From the NCBI GenBank assembly GCA_027625095.1, contig JAQBXN010000003.1, positions 102,617-166,616 of the forward strand: a stretch of DNA of 64,000 nucleotides, written 5' to 3'. Numbering within the stretch: position 1 is the stretch's first letter; each line of letters opens with the position of its first letter. The position numbers and the translations under genes are program-made. The DNA is from Planctomycetota bacterium (lineage in GTDB: Bacteria; Planctomycetota; PUPC01; JACPCR01). Positions 34,803 through 43,228 of the stretch are shown here, in pieces. The notes under the pieces were generated by a model that did not search any database, had not been told where the DNA came from, and saw nothing but the letters and a program-made list of their open reading frames with translations.

Positions 34803-35672
34803 TCAGGAGTATTTTTGAGGACCGCGGAAAGCCTCGATAATCGCGCTGTTATCCGCATCCCCAAAACCAAGTTCTTCTGCCCTCTCAAGCAGTTCCCGGT
34901 GTAATTGGGTCAGAGGAATAGAGGCCCCCGCCCTTTGCGCTTCCGCAATCATGAGCCGGACATCTTTGAGATGCTGCGATAATCTTGCCTGCGGTGCGTA
35001 GTCTGCCGCCACCATTTTCGAACCTTTTGAGTTCATGACGGCCGAAGCAGCAGGCGTTTGTTTCAAGATTGAGAGGGTCTGGTCCGGGGCAAAACCGAGG
35101 GCTTCACCGAAGAGAAGGGTTTCTGCCAGAACCGCCCGGTGCAATCCGACCGCAAGATTGTGAACCAGCTTGAATCTGCTTGCCGATCCGGCGCCGCCCA
35201 AGTGAAACACATTCGCTGCCATCAAATTGAAAAGCTTTTCGTGAGCTTGGATGACCTTTTCAGCGCCGCCCAGAAACAGGGTCACCTCACCGGCCCGAGC
35301 CTGCTCGCTCGAGCCCGCGACATTTGTTTCGACATAATCAGCACAGTGCTCTGAAAGCCTTGCTGCAAGCGCTTCCATCTCGAGCGGGTCACCCGTTGTA
35401 GTATCGAGAATTGTCCGCCCTGCTCGCAGACCTGGAGCCATCTCAGTTATGACATCCGATGCAACCCGGCTGGTCGGCAAACTGAGAATTACCGTCTTGC
35501 AGCCCTCGATCACCTCTCGCGCGGATTTCGCCGGATGGCGTCCACTGGCGACCATTGATTCCACTTTCTCGGATTCTGTGTCGAATCCCAAGATCGTGTG
35601 GCCCTGCGTAGCCAACCGTTCAGCGATCGCACTACCCAGCAATCCAAGACCGATGATTCCAATGGGTTCCAT
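34803..35672 (-). CDS. Beta-hydroxyacid dehydrogenase (3-hydroxyisobutyrate dehydrogenase family)
   Basis: NAD(P)-dependent dehydrogenase of 289 residues. The Rossmann signature GIIGLGLLGSAIAERLATQGH is at the N-terminus, TTTGDP near 98 matches the conserved TxxxP, and the substrate-binding helix is KLVHNLAVGLHRAVLAETLLFGEALG, with the catalytic Lys. The family reduces or oxidises short beta-hydroxyacids such as tartronate semialdehyde or 3-hydroxyisobutyrate. The upstream BatA gene stops eight bases before its ATG, so they share a transcript, an unexpected pairing. The substrate is unknown. Confidence 0.9.
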   Translation of the reverse strand: MEPIGIIGLGLLGSAIAERLATQGHTILGFDTESEKVESMVASGRHPAKSAREVIEGCKTVILSLPTSRVASDVITEMAPGLRAGRTILDTTTGDPLEMEALAARLSEHCADYVETNVAGSSEQARAGEVTLFLGGAEKVIQAHEKLFNLMAANVFHLGGAGSASRFKLVHNLAVGLHRAVLAETLLFGEALGFAPDQTLSILKQTPAASAVMNSKGSKMVAADYAPQARLSQHLKDVRLMIAEAQRAGASIPLTQLHRELLERAEELGFGDADNSAIIEAFRGPQKYS

Positions 35673-35680
35673 GAGTCAGC

Positions 35681-37843
35681 TCATGTTCCTTCGGATTTCT
35701 TTCCGGTGAATCTGGCGGCCAGGAAAGGCTCGGAGAGAGTGATAAGGATCACCAGGGCCAATGCCAGTTTCCAGAATTCATGCCCGGTCCGCACATTCCC
35801 AATCGTCTCACTAAGTGGCGCACCGGGTTCGACAAATTGGAATCCCAGATCCGGCATCCAGCGTTGCAGATCAGCATGAGACGCCGGCTTCAGTGAACTC
35901 TCGGCGGCGGCAGGATTGACGGCGAACTTGTCTTCAAATCCTTCTGCGGCATTGGACATGTGGTAGAAGCCTGGGCGCTGGGTGCGATCCCATCGTATAG
36001 AGTAACCACCCGCGGAAGAGGGACGTGGCGAAGCTATCGATGTACCTTCTTCACCGGGGATGCGGACGTTGAACGTCTGGCCCTCGGCCGCGCTCTTCAG
36101 GGGTCTTATGAGCGGCTCCCCAACATTGCTGCTGCGGGTGTCATCAAGACGACCGGCAATTGCGTAGTGAATGCTTCTGTATAGCAGGGGCAGGAAGAGA
36201 GGCTTGAGGGGCAGGGTCGACCAATCAGGGGTCGCGGTTGTATTGAATACCAGCATGCGGCCGCGGCCGATACTGAATTCTGCAAGGAAAGGCAGGCCGG
36301 AACTGAAATTCAGGATTGGCGTATAAGACTGGGAATCCGCTGCTTTGAATTGGAATGCCTTACTGAACCGAACCTGAAGCATGTCGGAATCCTCATGCAG
36401 CAGGCCGGCAAAGACCGGATGGCTGCTTGATGGTTTTTCCAGCTTCAGGCCACCTTCCACATGTTCATCGCGAAGGATGTTGCCGAGTTCGCCAAGGGAC
36501 TTTCCCTCTGATTGCAGAATGAATTGATTGTAAAAATACGCATCGACCTGTTCTCCCATAAAGACGAGGGCCCCGCCGCCCTCCGAGAGATGCTTGTGAA
36601 GAAGGCTGGCGCTTCCCTTGGTGAGCGCTGCGACGTTGGCCAGGATGACACATTCATGCTCGACGAGGTCGGATGCTTCAAGCGTATCGACCGTCCGCAC
36701 GAAAGGCTTGAACGGCAGAATGAACTCGCCTTCCTCATCAGAAAAATCGGGCGACAGAGCAAACTTGAGAAAACTGCTCTCACTCGAAACCGGCTCGATG
36801 GAAGGATTGCCATCAATGATGAGCACCGGTTTACCGGATGCGACTCGGACTACCAGGTGTCGAACGTCATCGCCGGCGAGGCCATCAGGCTGGGTTTCTA
36901 CCTGAATTTCACGAAAGGCGTCCCCCGGCTCGAGCCGCTGCTGAAACCAGACGCGCTTCGATTCATTCGGTTGCAGGCTTACCTCTTTGCGACCACTCAC
37001 ACGGCCGTCGATTTTTATCTGAACCGGCAGGGCCTCCACCGGAAAAGCGCCTTTGTTTTCAATCTGGGCTGTAAAGGTCGTCACGCCCTGCGTATCGATT
37101 AGCGCATCACCAAGGGTCAGCGCAGTAAGCGCTACATTTTGATTCTGGCCGCTATTGGTAGAAACGAAGAAGAACTTGGCGAGTTTGCTCAACTCCGCAG
37201 AAAGCCCCGCCACCTCCTGGTATGCGTTACGCCAGTCCACCTCCTGAAAATCAGAAAGCAGATAAACTTCCCATCCTTCAAGTTCAGAATTTCGGAGGTA
37301 CTCGAGGGCTTGCCGGACCGTCTGATCCACCTCGAACGCCTCGAACGACACTTCCGCACGTTCAACAAGCTCCCTGGCAAGCAGGGGATCGAAGGTCCGG
37401 AAGAATGCCCGCGTGGCCGTGCTGTCCGGCAGCGTAGCGACCGCAATGGCTGAACCTTGTTGAGCTTGTTCAAGAATTTCATACGCCCTCTGTTTCGCCG
37501 CATCCAGCCGGGGCTTACCGCCGATCTGATACCCCATACTCATCGACCGATCCAGAATGAGCATGATATTGGTCCCGCTGCCGGAAGGACCTTTCATCGC
37601 GTTTGTCGGCACCGTAAATCTCGACAACGCCAGAACCAGCAGCGCCAGCAAGGCGACTCGCATCAGGAGCAAGAGCAGGTCCTGCAGTTGAATCCGCCGC
37701 GTCCGCCTCTGCAGCGCGTTCAACAGAAAGTCCAGTGCGGCCCACTCTATTGTGCGGTACCTGCGGCGATTAATCAGGTGAATGATGATAGGGATGGCCA
37801 CCAGCCCGATGCCGGACAGCAGCGCAGGATTAAGAAATTTCAC
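35681..37843 (-). CDS. BatA/von Willebrand factor A aerotolerance-type membrane protein
   Basis: A 720-residue inner-membrane protein. It begins with the BatA-type N-terminal domain (MKFLNPALLSGIGLVAIPIIIHLINRR and a helix LLLLMRVALLALLVLALSRF). A vWA domain follows with the MIDAS-like DRSMSMGYQIG (about 96-107), then a large periplasmic region, and a transmembrane segment near the C-terminus (WKLALALVILITLSEPFLAAR). These proteins work with DUF58 and MoxR proteins. The DUF58 gene here is 7 kb away, not adjacent. The C-terminal stop is eight bases from the next gene. The role of the pathway (envelope integrity, oxidative stress) is only broadly known. Confidence 0.85.
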   Translation of the reverse strand: MKFLNPALLSGIGLVAIPIIIHLINRRRYRTIEWAALDFLLNALQRRTRRIQLQDLLLLLMRVALLALLVLALSRFTVPTNAMKGPSGSGTNIMLILDRSMSMGYQIGGKPRLDAAKQRAYEILEQAQQGSAIAVATLPDSTATRAFFRTFDPLLARELVERAEVSFEAFEVDQTVRQALEYLRNSELEGWEVYLLSDFQEVDWRNAYQEVAGLSAELSKLAKFFFVSTNSGQNQNVALTALTLGDALIDTQGVTTFTAQIENKGAFPVEALPVQIKIDGRVSGRKEVSLQPNESKRVWFQQRLEPGDAFREIQVETQPDGLAGDDVRHLVVRVASGKPVLIIDGNPSIEPVSSESSFLKFALSPDFSDEEGEFILPFKPFVRTVDTLEASDLVEHECVILANVAALTKGSASLLHKHLSEGGGALVFMGEQVDAYFYNQFILQSEGKSLGELGNILRDEHVEGGLKLEKPSSSHPVFAGLLHEDSDMLQVRFSKAFQFKAADSQSYTPILNFSSGLPFLAEFSIGRGRMLVFNTTATPDWSTLPLKPLFLPLLYRSIHYAIAGRLDDTRSSNVGEPLIRPLKSAAEGQTFNVRIPGEEGTSIASPRPSSAGGYSIRWDRTQRPGFYHMSNAAEGFEDKFAVNPAAAESSLKPASHADLQRWMPDLGFQFVEPGAPLSETIGNVRTGHEFWKLALALVILITLSEPFLAARFTGKKSEGT

Positions 37844-38009
37844 CGGTGCTCATATTCGTAGAAAAACGGGTCAGATATCGTAGAGGGAGCATTCGGGGCG
37901 TCAAAAGGGATCGCGAGAAACGCTCAGTATCAACACCTGATTCAAACATCAGGCGAGCCTCGCTAGAATCCCGCCTCACACCTACCAGATAAAATTTTCA
38001 GGAGCTCCC

Positions 38010-38909
38010 ATGCCACTCACCGTCGTTGGTTCAATTGCCCTTGATTCGGTTACTACCCCTGCCGGCAAAGCTGAAAACGCGCTGGGTGGCTCTGCAACCT
38101 ATTTTTCCATGGCGTCGAGCCTGTTCACCAAGGTGCATATCGTCGGAGTTGTGGGACGGGACTTTCCCCAGGAACACGTCGACATGCTCGTAAAACGTGG
38201 CATTGATACGAATGACCTGCAGGTTGCCAAGGGCGAGACTTTCAGATGGACCGGTTCGTATGACGGCGACATGTCAGTGGCGGAGACCCACGATACCCAA
38301 CTCAATGTTTTTGCAGAATTCAATCCTCAGATTTCTGAAGCTTCCAAGGCAAACGATTTTCAGTTTCTTGCCAATATTCATCCCACCGTACAGCGAGGCG
38401 TGCTCCAGCAGGTTCGACATGCAAAGCTCACTTTTATGGACACTATGAATTTATGGATTAATACCGAACCCGAGGAGGTGAAGGCGCTGCTCGGGGAAGT
38501 GATGGGCATCGTGTTGAATGACATGGAAGCAAAGATGCTGACCGGCGAAAACAACCTGGTGGTCGCCGGCAAAAAAATTCTGGAAATGGGCCCCAAGATG
38601 GCGGTTATTAAGAAGGGCGAGCATGGTGCGACCGTTGTCATGGACGGCCAGGTGGTCAACCTGCCCGCCTACCCTCTCCACAATCTTGTCGATCCAACAG
38701 GTGCAGGCGACAGTTTTGCCGGGGGCATGATGGGCTATCTGGCGAGCCACGGTGAGGTAAACTTTGAGAGCCTGAGGAGGGGGGTGGCACACGGCATTGT
38801 AGTAGCGACTTTTACCTGCGAAGCATTCAGTCTTGACCGGCTCAAGGTGACGACTCTCGAGCAGGTCGAGGAGCGACTCGCTGAATACCGGAACATGCTG
38901 GATTTCTGA
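38010..38909 (+). CDS. PfkB-family carbohydrate kinase
   Basis: A 299-residue ribokinase-superfamily kinase. The C-terminal signature is DPTGAGDSFAGGMMGY (about residues 229-244) with the catalytic Asp (GAGD). The N-terminal signature is NALGGSATYFSMASSLF, giving the sugar-binding Gly-Gly. It phosphorylates a sugar or nucleoside hydroxyl with ATP. AGGAG lies seven bases before the start ATG. It is followed two bases later by thpR. The substrate is unresolved. Confidence 0.9.
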   Translation: MPLTVVGSIALDSVTTPAGKAENALGGSATYFSMASSLFTKVHIVGVVGRDFPQEHVDMLVKRGIDTNDLQVAKGETFRWTGSYDGDMSVAETHDTQLNVFAEFNPQISEASKANDFQFLANIHPTVQRGVLQQVRHAKLTFMDTMNLWINTEPEEVKALLGEVMGIVLNDMEAKMLTGENNLVVAGKKILEMGPKMAVIKKGEHGATVVMDGQVVNLPAYPLHNLVDPTGAGDSFAGGMMGYLASHGEVNFESLRRGVAHGIVVATFTCEAFSLDRLKVTTLEQVEERLAEYRNMLDF

Positions 38910-38911
38910 TC

Positions 38912-39469
38912 ATGCGTACTTTTGTCGCGGTCGAACTCCCAGCCGATTTGCGTACAGAAGTCATCGCCTATCAGCGAAGGCTGCAGTCCTTCGATGCGAA
39001 GGTGCGCTGGGTAAAACCCGCGCAAATGCACATCACGCTCAAGTTTCTCGGCGAAATCGACGAGACTCAGGCGGACTTACTACACGAATTGTTTCAGGTG
39101 GTTGAAAAGGAAACCGCGCCGTTCGAAGTGGAAATTCAAGGTCTTGGCGCATTCCCCAATCTTCGGCGGCCATCCATTCTCTGGGTGGGCGTCACAACAG
39201 GTATCGATGCTCTGGCCGGACTCGCCGGCCAGGTGGAAGCAACTGCTGCCGAACTCGGTTTCAAGAAAGAAAAGAGGGGCTTCAATCCTCACCTCACACT
39301 CGGTCGGGTGAAATCTCCAAAGGGGCTACCACCAGTAATGGAGCGGATTCAGAAGGATGAATCTCTGTCGTTCGGTTCGTTCCAAGTGAGCGAGTTTGTC
39401 TTCATGCAAAGTGAGCTGAAGCCCTCGGGCGCGGAATACAGACGGCTCAATACTTACAATTTGCGATGA
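38912..39469 (+). CDS. thpR: RNA 2',3'-cyclic phosphodiesterase
   Basis: Member of the 2H phosphoesterase superfamily (185 residues). The two HxTx motifs are HITLKFLGE with His40 and HLTLGRVK with His127, the catalytic pair. The N-terminal MRTFVAVELP is typical of ThpR/LigT. It opens 2',3'-cyclic phosphates at RNA ends. It lies two bases after the PfkB kinase stop, so the two genes are one transcript. Confidence 0.92.
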   Translation: MRTFVAVELPADLRTEVIAYQRRLQSFDAKVRWVKPAQMHITLKFLGEIDETQADLLHELFQVVEKETAPFEVEIQGLGAFPNLRRPSILWVGVTTGIDALAGLAGQVEATAAELGFKKEKRGFNPHLTLGRVKSPKGLPPVMERIQKDESLSFGSFQVSEFVFMQSELKPSGAEYRRLNTYNLR

Positions 39470-39623
39470 AGGAATTTGAGGGGAATAGAAGAATAGTGTG
39501 TGTTGGAAGAATGAGAGAAGGTGAATGGAAAAGGTTGTGCACACATTTGGCGGCAGCCGGGCCAGCCGTGCGTAACAGGGGGAGTCCTGAAAATTGTCTA
39601 CGGCGTTTTGGAGTAACGAAAGA

Positions 39624-40637
39624 ATGGTAAATCTGAAGGTGGTGCTTTCAGTCATCTTTTTGGGTGCCAATCTCTCCGCTCAGGATGCCCGAAAACTGCA
39701 GGACTCCTTTATTAAAGTGGGAGAAGAGGTCGGGCCGGCCGTCGTGACTATTGGGATCAAGCGCAAGGGCGCCAGCCAGAAGAATCCGTTCTCCACCGAA
39801 TCTGAGTTTGATATTGGGTCAGGGGTCATTATTGACAACCAGGGGCACATTCTCACCAACGAACATGTCATCGAGAACGGAGAGGAACTGCAGGTCATTC
39901 TGTCCAACGGACAGAAGTATCATCCGAAGATTGTTGGCCGCGACAGCCGTTTTGATTTAGCGGTATTGAAGATCGCTGAGGTGAATCTCACTTTTGTGAA
40001 AACTGCTGATTCCGATGAACTGAAAGTCGGGCAGTGGTGTATTGCACTCGGCAATCCGTTCGGCATCTCACGGAAGGCGAAACCGACGCTTACGGTCGGA
40101 GTTGTCAGCGGGCTTAACAGGTCGCTGCCCCGGAGCAAGGGCGGTAAGTATTACGGCGATATGATTCAGACTGACGCGGCAATTAATCCGGGCAACAGCG
40201 GCGGCCCACTGGTGGATATCGATGGTAAACTGATCGGCATCAATGTCCTTATCTTTTCGACGACCGGTGGTTACCAGGGCATCGGCTTTGCTATTCCAGC
40301 GAATCTGGCGATGCGAATCGCCCGTTCGCTTATTAAGAACGGTAAAGTGGATTACGGCTGGCTTGGTATCCGAGTCGCAGATCTCGCCGAGACTGAGGTG
40401 AAGGACGGCGTCCGGGGAGCAATCGTGGAAACGGTTATGGAAGGCAGCCCTGCACATAAGGCCGGTGTACTGGAGGGTGACCTGATCTATGAATTCAATG
40501 AGCGTCATGTCCGCACCTCAACCGACCTCATCCAACATGTTTTGATTACTCCGCCAGGAGAGAAGGTGAGTGTGAAGCTCAGACGGGGCGATCAGGACAA
40601 AACTCTTAGTATCACGCTAGAGGCGCGAGGTGAGTGA
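39624..40637 (+). CDS. HtrA/DegP-like serine protease
   Basis: Exported protease of 337 residues. The signal peptide is MVNLKVVLSVIFLGANLSAQDA. The trypsin-like triad is His81 (NEHVIENG), Asp111 (DSRFDLAVLKI) and Ser192 (NPGNSGGPLV). The single PDZ domain spans about 240-335 (GVLEGDLIYEFNERHV). It degrades or guards misfolded envelope proteins. I prefer the ATG at 39624, which has GGAG upstream; an in-frame TTG at 39594 would extend it by ten residues. HtrA proteins may be cut by LspA-type systems, but no partner is visible here. Confidence 0.93.
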   Translation: MVNLKVVLSVIFLGANLSAQDARKLQDSFIKVGEEVGPAVVTIGIKRKGASQKNPFSTESEFDIGSGVIIDNQGHILTNEHVIENGEELQVILSNGQKYHPKIVGRDSRFDLAVLKIAEVNLTFVKTADSDELKVGQWCIALGNPFGISRKAKPTLTVGVVSGLNRSLPRSKGGKYYGDMIQTDAAINPGNSGGPLVDIDGKLIGINVLIFSTTGGYQGIGFAIPANLAMRIARSLIKNGKVDYGWLGIRVADLAETEVKDGVRGAIVETVMEGSPAHKAGVLEGDLIYEFNERHVRTSTDLIQHVLITPPGEKVSVKLRRGDQDKTLSITLEARGE

Positions 40638-40939
40638 AACGGTGGTCTTTGCGCTCCGAGACAAGAAGGGCGGTCGCCGAGTGCCCGCACCAGTAAAGCC
40701 CTATTCTTCCGTGAATCGATAGCTGGAATGAGTGTCATAATCGATTCCGTGTTTTTTCTTGAGCTCCTCAAGGTCAGGCACGCAAAGCGTCGGCATGACG
40801 CATTCACATGAGATTTCAGGTTGATCGGTCACGATTCTGCTCCAGTGGTGACGGCGGCTGAGTTGAAAAGCAGCGGAACATTCAGTGCACTAAGATCCAC
40901 GAATGCTCCTTGCGCTTAACGTAACCGAGAACAATTTAA
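40638..40939. other. Intergenic gap with one candidate small ORF
   Basis: 302 bases between the protease gene and the 134-residue ORF. It holds the minus-strand 43-codon ORF listed next and otherwise nothing recognised; the remainder has no clear terminator. Confidence 0.5.
40701..40832 (-). CDS. Candidate small protein (43 aa), unknown
   Basis: A GTG-initiated minus-strand frame reads MTDQPEISCECVMPTLCVPDLEELKKKHGIDYDTHSSYRFTEE. On the minus strand GGAG stands eight to nine bases before the GTG, a good ribosome site. It is acidic, carries a Cys-x-Cys pair and has natural amino-acid composition. It is too short for certainty and could be a chance frame. Confidence 0.4.
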   Translation of the reverse strand: MTDQPEISCECVMPTLCVPDLEELKKKHGIDYDTHSSYRFTEE

Positions 40940-41344
40940 ATGACCATAACATCTCAGTCCGAAGCTTCCCCGTTGCTCGAAGCTGTCACTGATTGGCTGG
41001 ATAATGTTGACGAAACTGCTTCAGCCGAAGCTATCCAGCAACTTCGGCAAATTGTCGAGAGGCCTTATCAAAACCGGCAACGACTGATGTACATGCATCT
41101 CACCAGCCTAAGTCCAACATCCACGTGTATATCCTGGACCATTTTCGAACCAGATGGAAAACATCGGCCGGCAATTTCCGCCGATGCCGAAATACCGTAT
41201 CAAAACGTTGTTGAGGCATTGGCCGACGGATGGCTGGTACTGCAGGCTCCTGACCCGCGTTTACCCTTCGACGATCACGAGTTGGATATATTGGGTTACC
41301 AGTTCATTCTTCAAAAGATGGAAAACTTCTATGAGAACGATTGA
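40940..41344 (+). CDS. Protein of unknown function coupled to a PhyH gene
   Basis: A 134-residue soluble protein. The N-terminal helix (LEAVTDWLDNVDETASAEAIQQLRQIVERP) is followed by a beta-rich part (YMHLTSLSPTSTCISWTIFEPDG, WLVLQAPDPRLPFDDHELDILGYQFILQKME). I recognise no family. Its stop codon overlaps the PhyH start by 14 bases (ATG at 41331), which suggests coupled translation and a shared function. No signal peptide is present. Confidence 0.6.
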   Translation: MTITSQSEASPLLEAVTDWLDNVDETASAEAIQQLRQIVERPYQNRQRLMYMHLTSLSPTSTCISWTIFEPDGKHRPAISADAEIPYQNVVEALADGWLVLQAPDPRLPFDDHELDILGYQFILQKMENFYEND

Positions 41345-42119
41345 TGAGCAGTACCGACTGAATGACGACCAGATTCTGGACTTCATCGTAAATGGCTACC
41401 ATTTAGTTGAACCGGAGTTACCGGAGGGAATCAACGAGTCCATCTGCGACGAGTTGGACAAGCTCGTGGAGAACCCATTGGATGAGATCTTTGATGTGGT
41501 TCCGAGGCTGAAAGAGGTTTTCGCTCACCCAATGGTCGTGGCAGCATTTGCCAGTCTCCTGGGGGATGATTATCAGGAGTCCACTCATCGGCATTGGCAC
41601 CTTAAACCACCTCACAGTTCATATATGCATTGGCATCAGGATGGCATCAACACCCGCAATGTGACAGAAATCCGCACCCTTCTTGCGATGTACTACCCCC
41701 ATGAGGTCACGTTGGACATGGGCCCGACACTGGTCGTTCCAGGCACGCACTTCCGTAACGCACCCACAGATCGAATGGCCAACCATTTCAATATAAAAGG
41801 ACAGGTACCGCTGGCCGTTAAGGCAGGCACTATGGCTATCACGGTCTATTCACTTTGGCACGGTACGTTTGCCAACACTACAGACAAAAAGCGGCACATG
41901 GTCAAGATGCCGATCAATCGCACCAGCGATCCTGTTGCCCCATCATGGCAGCATGATGACAGCGCAAATGAAAAGGTCTCCGGAGGGAGCAAGGGCGGTC
42001 TGAATGCGACCTTGCTGAGGGCGCAACCAGTGCCTGTCGCTCAGACGGATCACTACAAAGAACGCCGCCTTCGAAGAATGACCTGGGATTGGATGTGCGG
42101 GAGAAGTGCTCCATCATGA
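41331..42119 (+). CDS. Phytanoyl-CoA dioxygenase family (PhyH) protein
   Basis: A 262-residue Fe(II)/2-oxoglutarate dioxygenase. The metal ligands are His102 and Asp104 (HWHQDGINTRN) and His177 (SLWHGTFANTTDKKRH), with Arg188 as a possible 2-oxoglutarate anchor. The start at 41331 overlaps the upstream 134-residue ORF by 14 bases; a longer frame to 41154 would run through the previous gene and is rejected. The tail is unusually long and Arg/Ser-rich (MTWDWMCGRSAPS). It is the third of four PhyH genes in the window. The substrate is unknown. Confidence 0.85.
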   Translation: MRTIDEQYRLNDDQILDFIVNGYHLVEPELPEGINESICDELDKLVENPLDEIFDVVPRLKEVFAHPMVVAAFASLLGDDYQESTHRHWHLKPPHSSYMHWHQDGINTRNVTEIRTLLAMYYPHEVTLDMGPTLVVPGTHFRNAPTDRMANHFNIKGQVPLAVKAGTMAITVYSLWHGTFANTTDKKRHMVKMPINRTSDPVAPSWQHDDSANEKVSGGSKGGLNATLLRAQPVPVAQTDHYKERRLRRMTWDWMCGRSAPS

Positions 42120-42200
42120 CGGCGCCTCTGCTTCAATTGCTCTCAGGCGTCAGCTGCAGAGCCTTGACGAAAATCCGGCCCGACAATTGAAATCGATTGG

Positions 42201-42229
42201 TTTTGCGGTATGCAGACCAACAGTATACT
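42201..42229 (+). promoter_or_regulatory. Possible promoter for the DksA-type/lspA pair
   Basis: TATACT (42224-42229) fits a -10 box. The only -35 candidate at 17-base spacing is TTTTGC (42201-42206), which is weak. It lies about 50 bases before the ATG at 42276. Confidence 0.35.
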
Positions 42230-42275
42230 CACGCGCTCGCGTTAACTATTCATCTGGATTTAAAAGAGATAAGAA

Positions 42276-42626
42276 ATGACTACCAAAGAACTCCGGGAGT
42301 TGAGGGAGTTGTTATTCCACAAACGCAGCATCATGGCCGGCGATGTCGAGAGCCTGTCTCGTACAGCGCTCAACAAAGATGGCTCACATCTGCCGCTTCA
42401 TCTTGAAGACAATGCCGCGGACGCCTTCGAACAGGATATTTCCCTCGGGCTTGTTGATACTGAGCTCGTTGAAATCCGAGCCATTGATGACGCGCTGGAC
42501 AGGATCGTGGCAGGCACTTACGGCCGCTGCGAAGGCTGCTCTCAGCCCATACCATTGGCCCGCCTGCAGGTGCTCCCTCATGCCAGCTACTGCGTAAAGT
42601 GCCAGAGCGCGCTGGAAAAGGCGTAG
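42276..42626 (+). CDS. DksA/TraR-type C4 zinc-finger protein
   Basis: A 116-residue protein whose coiled-coil helical part (about 1-75) is followed by a C-terminal four-cysteine zinc finger: Cys85 and Cys88 (YGRCEGCSQPIP) and Cys106 and Cys109 (YCVKCQ). The family binds RNA polymerase in the secondary channel or acts as a general zinc-finger regulator. It is directly upstream of lspA (six bases), a pairing seen in several bacterial lineages. Its exact transcriptional role is not clear. Confidence 0.9.
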   Translation: MTTKELRELRELLFHKRSIMAGDVESLSRTALNKDGSHLPLHLEDNAADAFEQDISLGLVDTELVEIRAIDDALDRIVAGTYGRCEGCSQPIPLARLQVLPHASYCVKCQSALEKA

Positions 42627-42632
42627 CTAATT

Positions 42633-43163
42633 TTGAAGCCGCACATTTTTTTCTGGCTGCTTGCCGCAATAGCTACTTCCTTCGATCTTCTGACCAAACA
42701 TCTTGCCTTTGAATGGCTCGGGGGAGTGAACGGGTCCGCCTACACCTTTGTCTCGCCCATTCTGGATTTTCGCTGTGTGCTCAATACGGGCGGAGTCTTC
42801 GGCATTCTGCCGGACAACGGTATCGTCTTTGTACCGCTTTCATTCGTAGCACTCGGCTTCGTTTATTGGTTCTTCATCACCACGTTTAAAGAAACCTGGA
42901 AGACGCTGCCCCCACTGGCTCTCATCACCGCGGGCACCCTGGGAAACCTGTACGACAGGTTAATGTTCAATGGGGTCCGGGATTTCATTGATTTTCACGT
43001 AGGCTCGTTCACCTGGCCGACGTTCAATCTTGCGGATACCTGGATTTGCACCGGGTGCGGAGTTCTGATCCTTTTGATTATGACCGAACCGGCTTTACAA
43101 GAGGAGAAGCAAGAAAAGAAGGAAAAGCAGGAAGCTCCCCCAAGCCCAGAGAATGAATCGTAG
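42633..43163 (+). CDS. lspA: Lipoprotein signal peptidase (prolipoprotein signal peptidase II)
   Basis: Integral membrane aspartyl protease of 176 residues that removes signal peptides from lipoproteins. It has four membrane helices, and the catalytic Asp residues lie in GNLYDRL (about 108-114) and FNLADTWI (about 132-139). VLNTGGVFGI in the middle matches the conserved NxGxxFG motif. It starts with TTG six bases after the zinc-finger gene. The C-terminal tail is highly charged (EEKQEKKEKQEA), an odd extension. Confidence 0.92.
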   Translation: MKPHIFFWLLAAIATSFDLLTKHLAFEWLGGVNGSAYTFVSPILDFRCVLNTGGVFGILPDNGIVFVPLSFVALGFVYWFFITTFKETWKTLPPLALITAGTLGNLYDRLMFNGVRDFIDFHVGSFTWPTFNLADTWICTGCGVLILLIMTEPALQEEKQEKKEKQEAPPSPENES

Positions 43164-43228
43164 GCAGGCTATCCCACAGTTTTAGCCGCCGAGACCGATG
43201 CGATGCCAAACCTGGAATGCGCAGGACC

